Assembly: GCF_005082365.1 (NCBI RefSeq)
Contig: NZ_CP034900.1
Coordinates: forward strand, 1-64,000
Source: Buchnera aphidicola (Artemisaphis artemisicola)
GTDB taxonomy: Bacteria; Pseudomonadota; Gammaproteobacteria; Enterobacterales; Enterobacteriaceae
DNA: 64,000 nucleotides
Reading direction: 5' to 3'
In this document: in pieces, positions 25,821-35,806 of the stretch
Numbering within the stretch: the stretch's first letter is position 1
Layout of the letters: every line of letters begins with the position of its first letter
Translations under genes and position numbers: made by a program
The notes under the pieces: generated by a model
The model's database searches: none
The model's input: only the letters and a program-made list of their open reading frames with translations
Told to the model about the DNA's origin: nothing

Positions 25821-27644
25821 TTAAACTGTTACTGATTTAGCAAGATGTCTAGGTTGATCAATATTTTTTCCTTTACTTAATGCAATATAATAAGCAAATA
25901 ATTGCAGTGGAATTACATAAAACATAGGTGCTATTAATTCTTCTACATAGGGAAGTTTAATAACAGTTACATTTTCTTCATAATCGAAATCTTCATTAGA
26001 AAAAATATAAATAACACCTCCTCTTGAAGATATTTCTGTAATATTCTTTTTAATTTTATCTAATAATGTATTTTTTGGAGCAATAATAATAATCGGTGTA
26101 TTTTTATCAATAACAGCAAGCGGTCCATGTTTAAGTTCTCCTGCTGGATAAGCTTCAGCATGAATATAAGAAATTTCTTTTAATTTTAATGCTCCTTCTA
26201 TTGCAATAGGATATTCGTCACCTCTGCCAAGAAATAATATATTTTTTTTATTTACTAGTTTATCAGCTAAATTTTTTATTAATTTATTTTTTTTTAAAAT
26301 TTCTTCAATTCTAGTAGGTAAAATATTTAACGTTTTTATAATTTTTTTTGTAATATCATTGTTTTTTTGTTTAAAATTTATTATTTTAGCAACTAACATA
26401 AGTAAAACAGTTAATTGAGTAGTAAATGATTTTGTTGAAGCTACTCCTATTTCTAATCCTGCTTTAGTTAATATATAACAATCTGATTCTTTAACTAAAG
26501 ATGAGTTTTCCATATTACATATAGTTAGATTACCTAAATAACCAAATTTTTTAGAATATCTTAATGCCGATAACGTATCTGCTGTTTCACCTGATTGTGA
26601 TAAGGTAATCAATAAACTATTTTTTCTTATAGCTAATTTTCTTGAAGAAAATTCAGAGGCTATTTCAACATCACATGGTATATTAGCAAGAGATTCAAAC
26701 CAATATCTAGAGACCATGGCTGCATTGTATGAAGTGCCGCACGCTACTATTTGAATATGTTCTGTGTTATAAAAAAAATTTTCATCCTTTAATTTTAATT
26801 CGGAGAAATATATTTTATTTTTTCTAAAACGATTTTCTAAAGTATTTCGAATCGATTGAGGTTGTTCATATATTTCTTTTTCCATAAAATGGCGATATTT
26901 CCCTTTTTTTACTGATTTATATTCTATATTAGATAATATTTCTTGTCTTTTTATAATGAAATTATCTTTATTAAATATATTAATTTCTTTTTTCGTGATA
27001 ACAGCGATATCATTCTCTTCTAAATATATAAAACGTTTTGTTATATTTAGAAGTGCAATTTGATCTGAAGCTACGAAATTTTCTTCTATTCCTAATCCTA
27101 TAACTAATGGGCTTTTAGAACGTACTGCTAATAATCGTGATGGATTGTTTCTATCTATTACAACCATACTATAATTACCATGTAATCTTTCTATAGTATT
27201 TTGTATAACTTTTTTTAGAGTATTTTTTGTTTTGTTTTGTTCCCAATGCAATAAATGGGCAATTACTTCTGTATCAGTATCAGAATAAAATATATATCCT
27301 TTTTTCTTTAAAAATAAACGTAATGAAGAAGTATTTTCGATAATTCCATTATGCACAACAATAATATTTGAAGAAATATGTGGATGAGTGTTTTCTTTTG
27401 AAATTTTTCCATGAGTAGCCCATCTTGTATGAGCTACGCCAATGTTTCCAAATATTTTTTTTTTGTTTACTTTTTTTATGAGTTCTTGAACTTTTCCGAC
27501 ACAACGGATTCTAATAATATTATTTTTATAATCTATTATAGCTAATCCTGAAGAATCATATCCTCTATATTCTAATTTTTTAATACTTTCGACTAAAAAA
27601 TTAGTAATATTACGTTGTGTTACTGCAGCAACAATACCGCACAT
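25821..27644 (-). CDS. glmS: Glutamine--fructose-6-phosphate aminotransferase
   Basis: GlmS makes glucosamine-6-phosphate, the first step to UDP-GlcNAc and peptidoglycan. The N-terminal glutaminase starts MCGIVAAV with the nucleophilic cysteine after Met, and shows RWATHG and HNGIIEN. Two SIS sugar-isomerase domains follow ([20 protein letters not shown]), and the C-terminus is LAKSVTV. Length is 607 residues (E. coli 609). It is downstream of glmU with a 66-bp gap. No glmS-type ribozyme leader was seen. Confidence 0.98.
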   Translation of the reverse strand: MCGIVAAVTQRNITNFLVESIKKLEYRGYDSSGLAIIDYKNNIIRIRCVGKVQELIKKVNKKKIFGNIGVAHTRWATHGKISKENTHPHISSNIIVVHNGIIENTSSLRLFLKKKGYIFYSDTDTEVIAHLLHWEQNKTKNTLKKVIQNTIERLHGNYSMVVIDRNNPSRLLAVRSKSPLVIGLGIEENFVASDQIALLNITKRFIYLEENDIAVITKKEINIFNKDNFIIKRQEILSNIEYKSVKKGKYRHFMEKEIYEQPQSIRNTLENRFRKNKIYFSELKLKDENFFYNTEHIQIVACGTSYNAAMVSRYWFESLANIPCDVEIASEFSSRKLAIRKNSLLITLSQSGETADTLSALRYSKKFGYLGNLTICNMENSSLVKESDCYILTKAGLEIGVASTKSFTTQLTVLLMLVAKIINFKQKNNDITKKIIKTLNILPTRIEEILKKNKLIKNLADKLVNKKNILFLGRGDEYPIAIEGALKLKEISYIHAEAYPAGELKHGPLAVIDKNTPIIIIAPKNTLLDKIKKNITEISSRGGVIYIFSNEDFDYEENVTVIKLPYVEELIAPMFYVIPLQLFAYYIALSKGKNIDQPRHLAKSVTV

Positions 27645-27710
27645 ATTGATACCTTTTATTTAAAATAGTCTTTTTCGAAAAAATATATTTTTTTAAATAG
27701 ATTATAAAAA

Positions 27711-29087
27711 TTATTTTTGATAAAATTTGCTAGGACGCATCCAGTTTTTTTTATATTTTTGTTTTTTTTCATTATAAACTAGACAAGAAGTATTAACATC
27801 TTTCGTCAAAGTAGTGCCAGCTGCAATAGTTGTATTATTTGCAATTTTAATAGGTGCAATTAACTCTGTATTAGAACCTACTAAAACATTGTTACCAATA
27901 ATAGTTTTAAATTTATTAGCTCCATCATAGTTACATGTAATACTACCAGCTCCAATGTTTACTTTAGAACCGATTTCAGAATCACCAATATAGCTTAAGT
28001 GTTTTGCTTTAGATTTAGTTTTTATGATGCTGCTTTTTATCTCAACAAAATTACCTATTTGAACATCTTTATCTAATAAAGTGTTAGATCTTAAATGAGA
28101 AAAAGGACCTATAATACAATTTTTCCCTATTTTAGCGTTTTCTATAATTGTATAGGCTTTGATATCGGTTTGACTATCAATAATACTATTTCTAATGATG
28201 CATCCTGCTCCAATTGTTATATTATCTCCTAAAATTACATTTTTTTCTAGAATTACACCTGTGTCTATTTCAATATTTTTACCGTGTTTTAAAGTTCCTC
28301 GTAAAATAAAATGAGATGGATCTTTTAATGTAACTCCAGAAAGAAGCAAAATATTAATTTGTTTTTTTTGAAGAATATCTTCAAGAAAAGATAATTGTAA
28401 TTTATTATTTATTCCTAATATTTCTTGATTATTTAAAGGTTTTACTGTTTTAATAATACCACCTTCTAGATGAGCTAGAGAGATAATATCAGTAGCATAA
28501 AATTCTTTTTGTTTGTTTTTATTATTAATTTTTCCTAACCATCGTTTTAGATCTAAATTATTAGTTATAAAAACTCCAGAATATATTTCTTTAATTTTTT
28601 TTTGTATAAAATTTGCATCTTTTTCTTCTATTATTCCTATAATTTTTTCTTTTTTACGTATTATACGTCCATATCCATTAGGATTCTGAACTTTCATAGT
28701 TAATAGACTAATTGTAGATGTTTTTTGAGAATATTGTAATTTTTTTATCGATTGAGTTGATATAAAAGGCATATCTCCATATAATACTAATATATTTTCA
28801 TTATTTAAAATTTTTTTTATAGCTAATAGTATAGCGTGTCCTGTTCCTTTTGGTTTTTTTTGTATTATCCATTCGATGGTAATATTATATTTTTGAGATA
28901 AAAAAAATTTTTTTTTGTTATTATAAACTATTATAATTTTTTTAGGTTGTATAGATTGAGCTGTTTGAATAACATGTTCTAAGATTGTTTGTCCTCCTAA
29001 AAAATGCAGTACTTTAGGATAATTAGACTTCATTCTAGTTCCTCTTCCAGCAGCAAGAATTATTACGATAGTATTTTTTTTTGACAT
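27711..29087 (-). CDS. glmU: Bifunctional UDP-GlcNAc pyrophosphorylase / GlcN-1-P acetyltransferase
   Basis: GlmU makes UDP-N-acetylglucosamine for cell-wall synthesis. The N-terminal nucleotidyltransferase has LAAGRGTRMKSNYPK, followed by YGDMP. The C-terminal half is a left-handed beta-helix of hexapeptide repeats, with NFVEIKSS and GAGSITCNYDG near the acetyltransferase site. Length is 458 residues (E. coli 456). It is transcribed with glmS. In E. coli the pair follows atpC; here it lies elsewhere. Confidence 0.97.
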   Translation of the reverse strand: MSKKNTIVIILAAGRGTRMKSNYPKVLHFLGGQTILEHVIQTAQSIQPKKIIIVYNNKKKFFLSQKYNITIEWIIQKKPKGTGHAILLAIKKILNNENILVLYGDMPFISTQSIKKLQYSQKTSTISLLTMKVQNPNGYGRIIRKKEKIIGIIEEKDANFIQKKIKEIYSGVFITNNLDLKRWLGKINNKNKQKEFYATDIISLAHLEGGIIKTVKPLNNQEILGINNKLQLSFLEDILQKKQINILLLSGVTLKDPSHFILRGTLKHGKNIEIDTGVILEKNVILGDNITIGAGCIIRNSIIDSQTDIKAYTIIENAKIGKNCIIGPFSHLRSNTLLDKDVQIGNFVEIKSSIIKTKSKAKHLSYIGDSEIGSKVNIGAGSITCNYDGANKFKTIIGNNVLVGSNTELIAPIKIANNTTIAAGTTLTKDVNTSCLVYNEKKQKYKKNWMRPSKFYQK

Positions 29088-29254
29088 AAAATAACCTTTT
29101 TATAAAAATCTTTATAAATATATTTGTCTTTTTTAAAAATTTTTATTTATTTTAAATTAAAATAATTTACGATTATTAATCATAGTATTTTTTTATATAT
29201 AATATATGTTTATTTATAATAAAATATATTATAATATATTTTTAAGGTTTCTTT

Positions 29255-30064
29255 ATGTGTAAAATTATTGCAGTAGATTTAGATGGTACTTTACTTTCTT
29301 CGAAAAATATCGTAACAGAATATACTAAAAAAATTATAAAATTTTTAATAAAAAAAAACTTTTATTTTGTTTTATCTTCAGGTCGTCATTACATTGATAT
29401 TTTAAGAATTCAAGAAATATTAGAAATACAATCCTTTATAATTTCTTCTAACGGTTCTCAAATTTACGATCTTGACAATAAATTAATATTTAATGATTAT
29501 TTAGATACAGATATTGCTTTAGAATTATGTAAAATGAAATATTTAGAACAAGATATCATTACTCAAGTATATCAAAATGATCAATGGTATATTAATGATA
29601 ATAAAATAGATAATAATTTTTGTTCCAATCTTTCATCATTACAATATAAATATTTTCATCCTGATAAATTCAAATATACTAATATTAATAAAATATTTTT
29701 TACAAGTAAAAATTTCTTAAAATTACATGATCTTGAAAAAACTATTATTAATCGTTGGGGAAGTAAAATTAATATTAGTTTTTCAGTTCCTGGATGTCTA
29801 GAAGTTATATCTGGTAAAACTTCTAAAGGTTATGGTTTAAAATTGATATCTAATTTATTAGGCATACCTTTACGTAATTTTGTGTCTTTTGGAGACGGAA
29901 TTAATGATTTAGAAATGCTTCTCATTTCTGGAAAATCATATATTATGAAAAATGCAGATTTACGTTTGAAAAAATTATTGCCACATATAAAAATTATTGA
30001 CAGTAACAATAATGATGGTGTTGCAAAATGTTTAGATAAAATATTTATACAAAATAAAAAATAA
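29255..30064 (+). CDS. yigL: HAD-family phosphatase YigL
   Basis: This is a Cof-type HAD hydrolase; E. coli YigL is a sugar-phosphate and pyridoxal-phosphate phosphatase. Motif I is DLDGTLLSS with the nucleophilic aspartate near residue 8, motif II is SSGRHY, and motif IV is SFGDGINDLEML. Many segments match E. coli YigL specifically, such as RWGSKINISFS and LEVISGKTSKGYGL. Length is 269 residues (E. coli 266). It lies before metE, as in E. coli, where bioP and metR come between them. Confidence 0.92.
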   Translation: MCKIIAVDLDGTLLSSKNIVTEYTKKIIKFLIKKNFYFVLSSGRHYIDILRIQEILEIQSFIISSNGSQIYDLDNKLIFNDYLDTDIALELCKMKYLEQDIITQVYQNDQWYINDNKIDNNFCSNLSSLQYKYFHPDKFKYTNINKIFFTSKNFLKLHDLEKTIINRWGSKINISFSVPGCLEVISGKTSKGYGLKLISNLLGIPLRNFVSFGDGINDLEMLLISGKSYIMKNADLRLKKLLPHIKIIDSNNNDGVAKCLDKIFIQNKK

Positions 30065-30362
30065 TTATAAAGTTAGTAAAATTTTTTTATTCACCATTAC
30101 TTACATCTGAATACAATCTTCCTCATATTTCGTTTCTTATTTTTTCATTATAATTTAAAATCTTCATCATTTAAAATGACATGCTATCTACCAAGATAGT
30201 ATTAAATTCTATTTGCTTTGATAACATTTTAAATGTAAATAATTATATTTTTTTAATTCTTAAAAATAGATATGAACTAAATAATTATAAAAATATTTCT
30301 ATATTTAGTTCATGATTCTAAATAGAAAAAACTATTAATACTTTAGATATAAGATTTTTAAG

Positions 30363-30395
30363 AGCGTCTTCTCTTATCTTAAAAAGATAGACGCT
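30363..30395. other. Two-part stem-loop in the yigL-metE spacer
   Basis: Outer stem AGCGTC/GACGCT and inner stem TATCTT/AAGATA are separated by a 6-nt bulge (TTCTCT) on the 5' side, with an AAA loop. It is the most GC-rich spot in the spacer. No T-run follows, so it is not a typical terminator. The role is unknown. Confidence 0.35.
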
Positions 30396-30815
30396 AATCT
30401 ATTGATATATCAAGTAAATTCTAATTGTTAAAAATAAATATATAAAATAGTTTTTCTTAGTAATTAAAGATTAATAAAACAATTTAATTTACTTTATTAT
30501 AAAGATAATTAAGAATTAAAAATCATGTTAAAATAAAAATCTATGTCTAGTTTAACTAATTTTATAAAAACTTCTAATATTAATATTAAATATTTATATC
30601 AAATAGAATTTATATATTCTCGTATTTTTTTTAAATAACTTTATTAAAATTTCATTTTTAATCGTAAATTTTATACAAATATTTTTTTATTTTATTATAT
30701 TAATAGGATAATTAATTATTTTATTAAATTTTAATTATTTTTAAAAAAGTATTTTTTAGAGTCTTTAATATTACAGTAGTTTTACTTTAAAAATAAAATG
30801 TTTTTATATTAATAA

Positions 30816-30845
30816 TTGACTATTTATGATTGATAATCATTTAAT
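30816..30845 (+). promoter_or_regulatory. Candidate metE promoter with a dyad in the spacer
   Basis: TTGACT (30816-30821) and TTTAAT (30840-30845) are 18 bp apart, each matching five of six sigma70 consensus bases. The spacer holds the perfect inverted repeat ATGATT-GAT-AATCAT (30826-30840). AGGA at 30857-30860 is the ribosome-binding site of metE. Confidence 0.5.
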
Positions 30846-30868
30846 TTTTAAAATACAGGATAAATACT

Positions 30869-33133
30869 ATGAAAATTTTAAATCATACTCTTGGATTTCC
30901 AAGAATAGGTTTAAATAGAGAATTAAAAAAAGCTCAGGAAGCATATTGGTCAAAAAATATTTCTCTCAAAGATCTTTTATTAGTTGGATATGAATTAAGA
31001 AAAAAAAATTGGCAAATACAAAAAGATTCAGGTATCGATTATATACCAGTTGGAGATTTTGCTTGGTATGATCATGTATTAAATACTACTATGATGTTAG
31101 GAAATATTCCAGATAGACATAATATTGATTCGGTGGATTTAGATTGTTTATTTCGTATTGCAAGAGGTTTTGCTCCTGATATTACCGCTTCAGAAATGAC
31201 TAAATGGTTTAATACTAATTATCATTATATTGTTCCTGAGTTTTATGAAAATAAAGTTTTAAAATTTTCTTGGAAACAACTTTTAGATGAAGTAGATGAA
31301 GCACTACTGTTAGGTTATAAAGTTAAACCTATAATTTTAGGTCCAATCACATATCTTTGGTTAGGAAAAGTAAAAGGAACATCTTTTAGTCGTTTGAATG
31401 TTTTAAAAGATATAATTCCTATATACAAATATGTTTTAAAGGAACTATCTAATCGTAATATAGATTTTATTCAAATTGATGAACCTGCATTAGTTTTAGA
31501 ATTACCACAAAAATGGAAAGATGCTTATTCTTATGCTTATAAAGAACTGCATGGTATAACAAAATTATTATTAACGACATATTTTGATAGTATTGAACAT
31601 AATATAGATTTTATTCGTCACTTACCTGTTGAAGGAATTCATATTGATTTAGTAAATGGAAGATATAATTTAGTAGATTTTCATTCCAAAATACCATCAA
31701 AATGGATCTTATCATTAGGAGTTATTAATGGTAGAAATATTTGGAGAGCCGATCTTTTAAAATGGTTTGAATCTATTTCGAAAATTTCAAGAAATAAAAG
31801 ACAATTATTAATTGGTTCATCTTGTTCATTATTACATGCACCGATTGATTTAAAAAAAGAAAAATATCTAGATAAAGAAGTAAAACAATGGTTTTCTTTT
31901 GCAGTACAAAAATGCATTGAATTGTCATTGTTATCAGATTCTTTAAATAATAATAATATCGATTCTATTACAAAGTGGAGTTCTCCTATTCACGATCGTA
32001 GTATTTCTCCTAGAGTACATAAAGTCGCAGTTCAGAATCGTTTATCTAATATTTCAAAAAATCAATATCAACGTTCAAGTTCTTATGAAAAACGTACTAT
32101 AAAACAAAATAAAAAATTTAATTTACCTATTTTACCGACAACAACAATTGGATCTTTTCCTCAAACTGCTGATATAAGAAAATTAAGACGTGATTTTAAA
32201 CTAGGATTAATTAGCAAAGAAGTACATTCATTAGAAATGAAAAAACATATTAAAAAAATTATTAAAGCACAAGAAGAATTAGATATAGATGTTTTAGTTC
32301 ACGGTGAACCTGAAAGAAATGATATGGTAGAATATTTTGGTGAAAATTTAGATGGATTTGTTTTTACAGATAATGGATGGGTACAAAGTTATGGTTCGCG
32401 TTGTGTAAAGCCTCCTATTATTATTGGTGATATTAGTCGTGAAAAACCAATTACTATAGAATGGTCTAAATATGCACAATCTATAACAAAAAAACCAGTA
32501 AAAGGGATGTTAACTGGACCAATTACCATCTTGTTTTGGTCGTTTCCTAGAGAAGATCTTTCATTAAAAACAATTGCAACACAAATTGCTCTTGCATTAT
32601 ATGACGAAGTCTTAGATTTGGAAAAAGAAAAAATAGAAATTATTCAAATTGACGAACCAGCACTACGTGAAGGTTTGCCTTTACAAAAAAGTTCCTGGTC
32701 TAAATATTTATCTTGGGCAGTTAATGCATTTCGTTTAAGTTCGTCAGGTGTTAAGGATACAACTCAAATTCACACACATATGTGTTACTGTGAGTTTAAT
32801 GATATCATGGATTCTATTGCTTTATTAGATGCCGATGTTATTACAATTGAAACTGCTCGTTCAGACATGGAATTATTAGAATCTTTTAAAAATTTTGATT
32901 ATCCTAACGAAGTAGGTCCAGGAGTATATGACATTCACTCTTCTAACATACCGAGCATTACGTCAATAAATATTTTATTAAGCAAAGCTATTAAATATTT
33001 TCCTATAAAACGTATTTGGGTTAATCCAGATTGTGGTTTAAAAACTAGAAACTGGACCGAAACAATGTTAGCTTTAAAAAATATGGTTTTAGCAACAAAA
33101 GAACTGCGAAAAAAAATAATAATTAATGAATAG
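30869..33133 (+). CDS. metE: Cobalamin-independent methionine synthase
   Basis: MetE transfers the methyl group of 5-methyl-THF-triglutamate to homocysteine, the last step of methionine synthesis. The protein has 754 residues (E. coli 753). The N-terminus [23 protein letters not shown] matches E. coli. The C-terminal zinc site is visible as THMCYCEF (His and Cys ligands) and the cysteine of NPDCGLKTR. With metF at 49499 it forms the B12-independent methionine branch that aphid symbionts supply to the host. Confidence 0.98.
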   Translation: MKILNHTLGFPRIGLNRELKKAQEAYWSKNISLKDLLLVGYELRKKNWQIQKDSGIDYIPVGDFAWYDHVLNTTMMLGNIPDRHNIDSVDLDCLFRIARGFAPDITASEMTKWFNTNYHYIVPEFYENKVLKFSWKQLLDEVDEALLLGYKVKPIILGPITYLWLGKVKGTSFSRLNVLKDIIPIYKYVLKELSNRNIDFIQIDEPALVLELPQKWKDAYSYAYKELHGITKLLLTTYFDSIEHNIDFIRHLPVEGIHIDLVNGRYNLVDFHSKIPSKWILSLGVINGRNIWRADLLKWFESISKISRNKRQLLIGSSCSLLHAPIDLKKEKYLDKEVKQWFSFAVQKCIELSLLSDSLNNNNIDSITKWSSPIHDRSISPRVHKVAVQNRLSNISKNQYQRSSSYEKRTIKQNKKFNLPILPTTTIGSFPQTADIRKLRRDFKLGLISKEVHSLEMKKHIKKIIKAQEELDIDVLVHGEPERNDMVEYFGENLDGFVFTDNGWVQSYGSRCVKPPIIIGDISREKPITIEWSKYAQSITKKPVKGMLTGPITILFWSFPREDLSLKTIATQIALALYDEVLDLEKEKIEIIQIDEPALREGLPLQKSSWSKYLSWAVNAFRLSSSGVKDTTQIHTHMCYCEFNDIMDSIALLDADVITIETARSDMELLESFKNFDYPNEVGPGVYDIHSSNIPSITSINILLSKAIKYFPIKRIWVNPDCGLKTRNWTETMLALKNMVLATKELRKKIIINE

Positions 33134-33161
33134 AATAAATTAATATACCACTCAATATTTG

Positions 33162-33199
33162 ATCATCGTTTAGATTTTTTTACTAATCTAAATGATGAT
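33162..33199. terminator. Terminator hairpin between metE and purH
   Basis: ATCATCGTTTAGATT and AATCTAAATGATGAT pair over 15 bp with a single G-T pair and an 8-nt loop, TTTTTACT. It sits between the convergent metE and purH stops and can serve both, although no uninterrupted T-run follows. Confidence 0.65.
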
Positions 33200-33251
33200 T
33201 TAATAAAGATTCTAGTAATTATAATATTATTTAAATACTTTGCATTATATA

Positions 33252-34820
33252 TTAATGTTTAAAATGACGCTGATGAGTAAAAATCATTGCTATGTTATGT
33301 TCATTTGCTGCTTTAATAACTTCTTTATCACGTATAGACCCTCCTGGTTGAATAATGCAACTAATACCTACAGATGCAGCACTGTCAATTCCATCTCTAA
33401 AAGGGAAAAAAGCATCAGATGCCATAGTGGCATCAATAACATTTAATCCTTGATTTTGTACTTTAAAATTAGCTAATTTAGTTGAATCAATTCTACTCAT
33501 TTGACCTGCTCCTATACCAATAGTTGTAGTATTACGACCGTATACGATAGCATTAGATTTTACGAATTTAGATACTTTCCAACAAAATATAGAATCTTTC
33601 AATTCTTGTTTTGTTGGAATTCGTTTAGTAACAACAATCCATGATTTATAATTTATTTTGCAAGAATCGTATTCTTGTATAAGCAATCCATTAGTAATTC
33701 TTTTAAAATCCATACCTAATTTATTTTTTTTTAATTTACCAGTTACTAAAACTCTTATATTTTCTTTTTTTTGTAAAATTTCTAATGAAAACACATCTAT
33801 TTCAGGAGTAATAATAACTTCAACAAATTGGTTTTTTATAATTTTTTGAGTTGTTTTTTTATCTAAGATAGAATTAAATGCAATGATACCACCGAATGCT
33901 GAAACAGGATCTGTATTATATGCGGATATATATGATTCTAAAAGACAGTTGCTGACTGCAACACCGCATGGATTTCCATGTTTTACAATTACACATGCAG
34001 GTTTTTCAAATTGTTTTACACACTCTAATGCTATATCTGCATCTGATATATTATTATATGATAAAGTTTTTCCTTGAATTTGATTTATATTGCTTATTGT
34101 TCCGGATTTAGAAATATTTTTTTCTATATAAAATGATGATTTTTGATGATGATTTTCTCCATATCTTAAATCTTGTTTTTTTATAAAAGAAAGATTAATT
34201 GTTTCAGGGAATAAATTTTTCTGATCAGCAGCATTTTTTGTCATAAAAAAATTTGAAATTGCTTGTTCATACAAGAGTGTATATTGAAATGCTTTACAGG
34301 CTAAATTAAATCTTTTTTCTATGTTCATGGTATTATTTTTAATAGAAGCAATAATAGATTTAACATCGCTGAGATCAATAATAACTATAACATTTTTATA
34401 ATTTTTTGCAGCTGAACGTACAAGTGTGGGTCCACCAATATCAATATAATTTATAATATCATCTATATTTTTTTTTTGAATATTCTTTATTTCATTAAAA
34501 GGATAAAAATTTACAATTACAATATCTATTGGACAAATGTTGTATTTTTTCATAATTTCTTGATCTTTTTCTGGTTCTCTTAAAATACCACCTATAATTT
34601 TTGGATGAAGGGTTTTAACACGTCCATGCATAATTTCAGGAAAATTTGTATAATCTGATACTTCTATAACAGATATATTATTTTTTTTTAGAATTTTTGC
34701 CGTTCCTCCTGTAGAAAATAAATTAATGTTATTGTCTGCTAATATTTTTGCTATTTCTAAAATATTTTTTTTATTTGAAACACTTATTAAAGCATTTTTT
34801 ATAAGATTAATTTCTTGCAT
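33252..34820 (-). CDS. purH: AICAR transformylase / IMP cyclohydrolase
   Basis: PurH is a bifunctional enzyme for the last two steps of de novo purine synthesis. The N-terminal cyclohydrolase shows STGGTAKIL and GRVKTLHP. The C-terminal transformylase shows the catalytic KHGNPCG with the conserved lysine and histidine, then DAFFPFRDG and IQPGGSIRD. The C-terminus is FTHQRHFKH. Length is 522 residues (E. coli 529). It lies downstream of hupA with no purD beside it. Confidence 0.97.
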   Translation of the reverse strand: MQEINLIKNALISVSNKKNILEIAKILADNNINLFSTGGTAKILKKNNISVIEVSDYTNFPEIMHGRVKTLHPKIIGGILREPEKDQEIMKKYNICPIDIVIVNFYPFNEIKNIQKKNIDDIINYIDIGGPTLVRSAAKNYKNVIVIIDLSDVKSIIASIKNNTMNIEKRFNLACKAFQYTLLYEQAISNFFMTKNAADQKNLFPETINLSFIKKQDLRYGENHHQKSSFYIEKNISKSGTISNINQIQGKTLSYNNISDADIALECVKQFEKPACVIVKHGNPCGVAVSNCLLESYISAYNTDPVSAFGGIIAFNSILDKKTTQKIIKNQFVEVIITPEIDVFSLEILQKKENIRVLVTGKLKKNKLGMDFKRITNGLLIQEYDSCKINYKSWIVVTKRIPTKQELKDSIFCWKVSKFVKSNAIVYGRNTTTIGIGAGQMSRIDSTKLANFKVQNQGLNVIDATMASDAFFPFRDGIDSAASVGISCIIQPGGSIRDKEVIKAANEHNIAMIFTHQRHFKH

Positions 34821-34943
34821 GATATATTTTCTTTCTTAATAAAATATTGAATATTTTATTATATTATATGAATATGTTTTTTATAATTAATATTAGTATG
34901 CATATACTATGAAGATTTAAAAAATAGAGATTTTACATTAAAT

Positions 34944-34963
34944 AGGGGCATTATTATGCCCCT
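34944..34963 (-). terminator. Hairpin after hupA
   Basis: AGGGGCAT and ATGCCCCT form a perfect 8-bp stem with a TATT loop. It lies 33 nt after the hupA stop on the minus strand and before purH. G+C is far above the local background. A T8 run lies on the plus-strand side, so orientation as a hupA terminator rests on position. Confidence 0.6.
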
Positions 34964-34996
34964 GTAAACATTTTTTTTAAATTTATGTATTAAAAA

Positions 34997-35269
34997 TTAT
35001 TTAATTGCATTTTTTAATGTTTTACCAGATGTAAAACTAGGCACTTTTGTGGCGGGAATTTGTATTTCTTTTCCTGTTTGAGGATTTCGTCCTGTACGTG
35101 AAGACCTTAAGTTTACTTTGAAAGTACCAAAACCTACTATTTGTACAGATTCACCTTTTTTTAAGGATTCAATAATAGTTGATAATGCTGCATCTAAAGT
35201 AGATTTTGCTTTTATTTTAGATAAATTAGATTTTTTAGAGATAACATTAATCAATTGAGTTTTATTCAT
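34997..35269 (-). CDS. hupA: DNA-binding protein HU (alpha type)
   Basis: This is a small histone-like DNA-bending protein of the nucleoid. It has 90 residues, as in E. coli HupA. The N-terminus [18 protein letters not shown] and the DNA-binding arm [20 protein letters not shown] are clear. It is the only HU gene in this window and could act as a homodimer. Confidence 0.97.
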   Translation of the reverse strand: MNKTQLINVISKKSNLSKIKAKSTLDAALSTIIESLKKGESVQIVGFGTFKVNLRSSRTGRNPQTGKEIQIPATKVPSFTSGKTLKNAIK

Positions 35270-35806
35270 TATTTTTCCTTTTTTATTTAAATATAAAAAT
35301 TAATAATTCATTTATATGTGATTTTCATAAATTTAAATAGAAAAATTTATATTAAAAAATATTTTTTATATATAAATATTTCTGTACATGTTTGATATAA
35401 AAAGAAAAAATATATTTTTATTATGTTATATAATATTTTTTAATTAATAGTATATATATAAAAAAATAAAAATTAAAAGTCTAGATAAGATTTAAGTGAT
35501 TTATGAATATTAAATATATATACTATAGATATTTTAAAATTATCTTTTTTGAAAAAAGATTAATAATAATTTTAATCTTATTAAAATACAATGAAAATTA
35601 AATAATTTTATTTTAAACATGCTAAATGATGATACAAGATATTTTAAAAAGTAAAATAATAAGAATCTTTAAAAAATTAAACTATAATATTAGTAATTAT
35701 TCTATAAAAATATAACAATCATGTAATATTTTTTTTATTAAAGTATATAAACAATATTTGTTCTTTGGCTGCTTTAAGAGCAGCCATAATTTAGACGCTT
35801 AAAATA
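35270..35806. other. Gene-free region between rpoC and hupA
   Basis: 537 bp of very AT-rich sequence without a recognisable gene. It lies between the rpoBC operon and hupA; in E. coli the thi genes, hemE, nfi and yjaG lie there. It should contain the hupA promoter and, at 35766-35786, the rpoC hairpin. I see no further structure I would defend. Confidence 0.5.
35766..35786 (-). terminator. Hairpin after rpoC
   Basis: TGGCTGCT and AGCAGCCA form a perfect 8-bp stem with a 5-nt loop, 20 nt past the rpoC stop on the minus strand. The GC-rich stem is isolated in AT-only DNA. It probably ends the long secE-to-rpoC transcription unit, though no good T-run follows. Confidence 0.6.

Larger units (their letters stand above)
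30065..30868. other. 804-bp gene-free region between yigL and metE
   Basis: No intact gene. In E. coli bioP (yigM) and the regulator metR occupy this place, so this is probably their decay scar, though I could not recognise any residual peptide. Two hairpins remain. One at 30182-30201 is a short stem with CTATCT/AGATAG. The other, at 30363-30395, pairs AGCGTC with GACGCT and TATCTT with AAGATA around a bulge. The metE promoter lies at its right end. Confidence 0.5.

Noticed and set aside
27645-27710. glmS ribozyme in the glmU-glmS spacer
   Set aside because: The 66-bp spacer is too short and AT-only; this ribozyme is a feature of Gram-positive bacteria.
30361-30400. Possible MetJ box near AGCGTC and AGACGC upstream of metE
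   Set aside because: Neither copy matches AGACGTCT and they are arranged as a hairpin, not as tandem 8-mers.
30543-30641. Short plus-strand open frame of 32 codons in the yigL-metE spacer
   Set aside because: Too short, no ribosome-binding site, and no resemblance to MetR or BioP on either strand.
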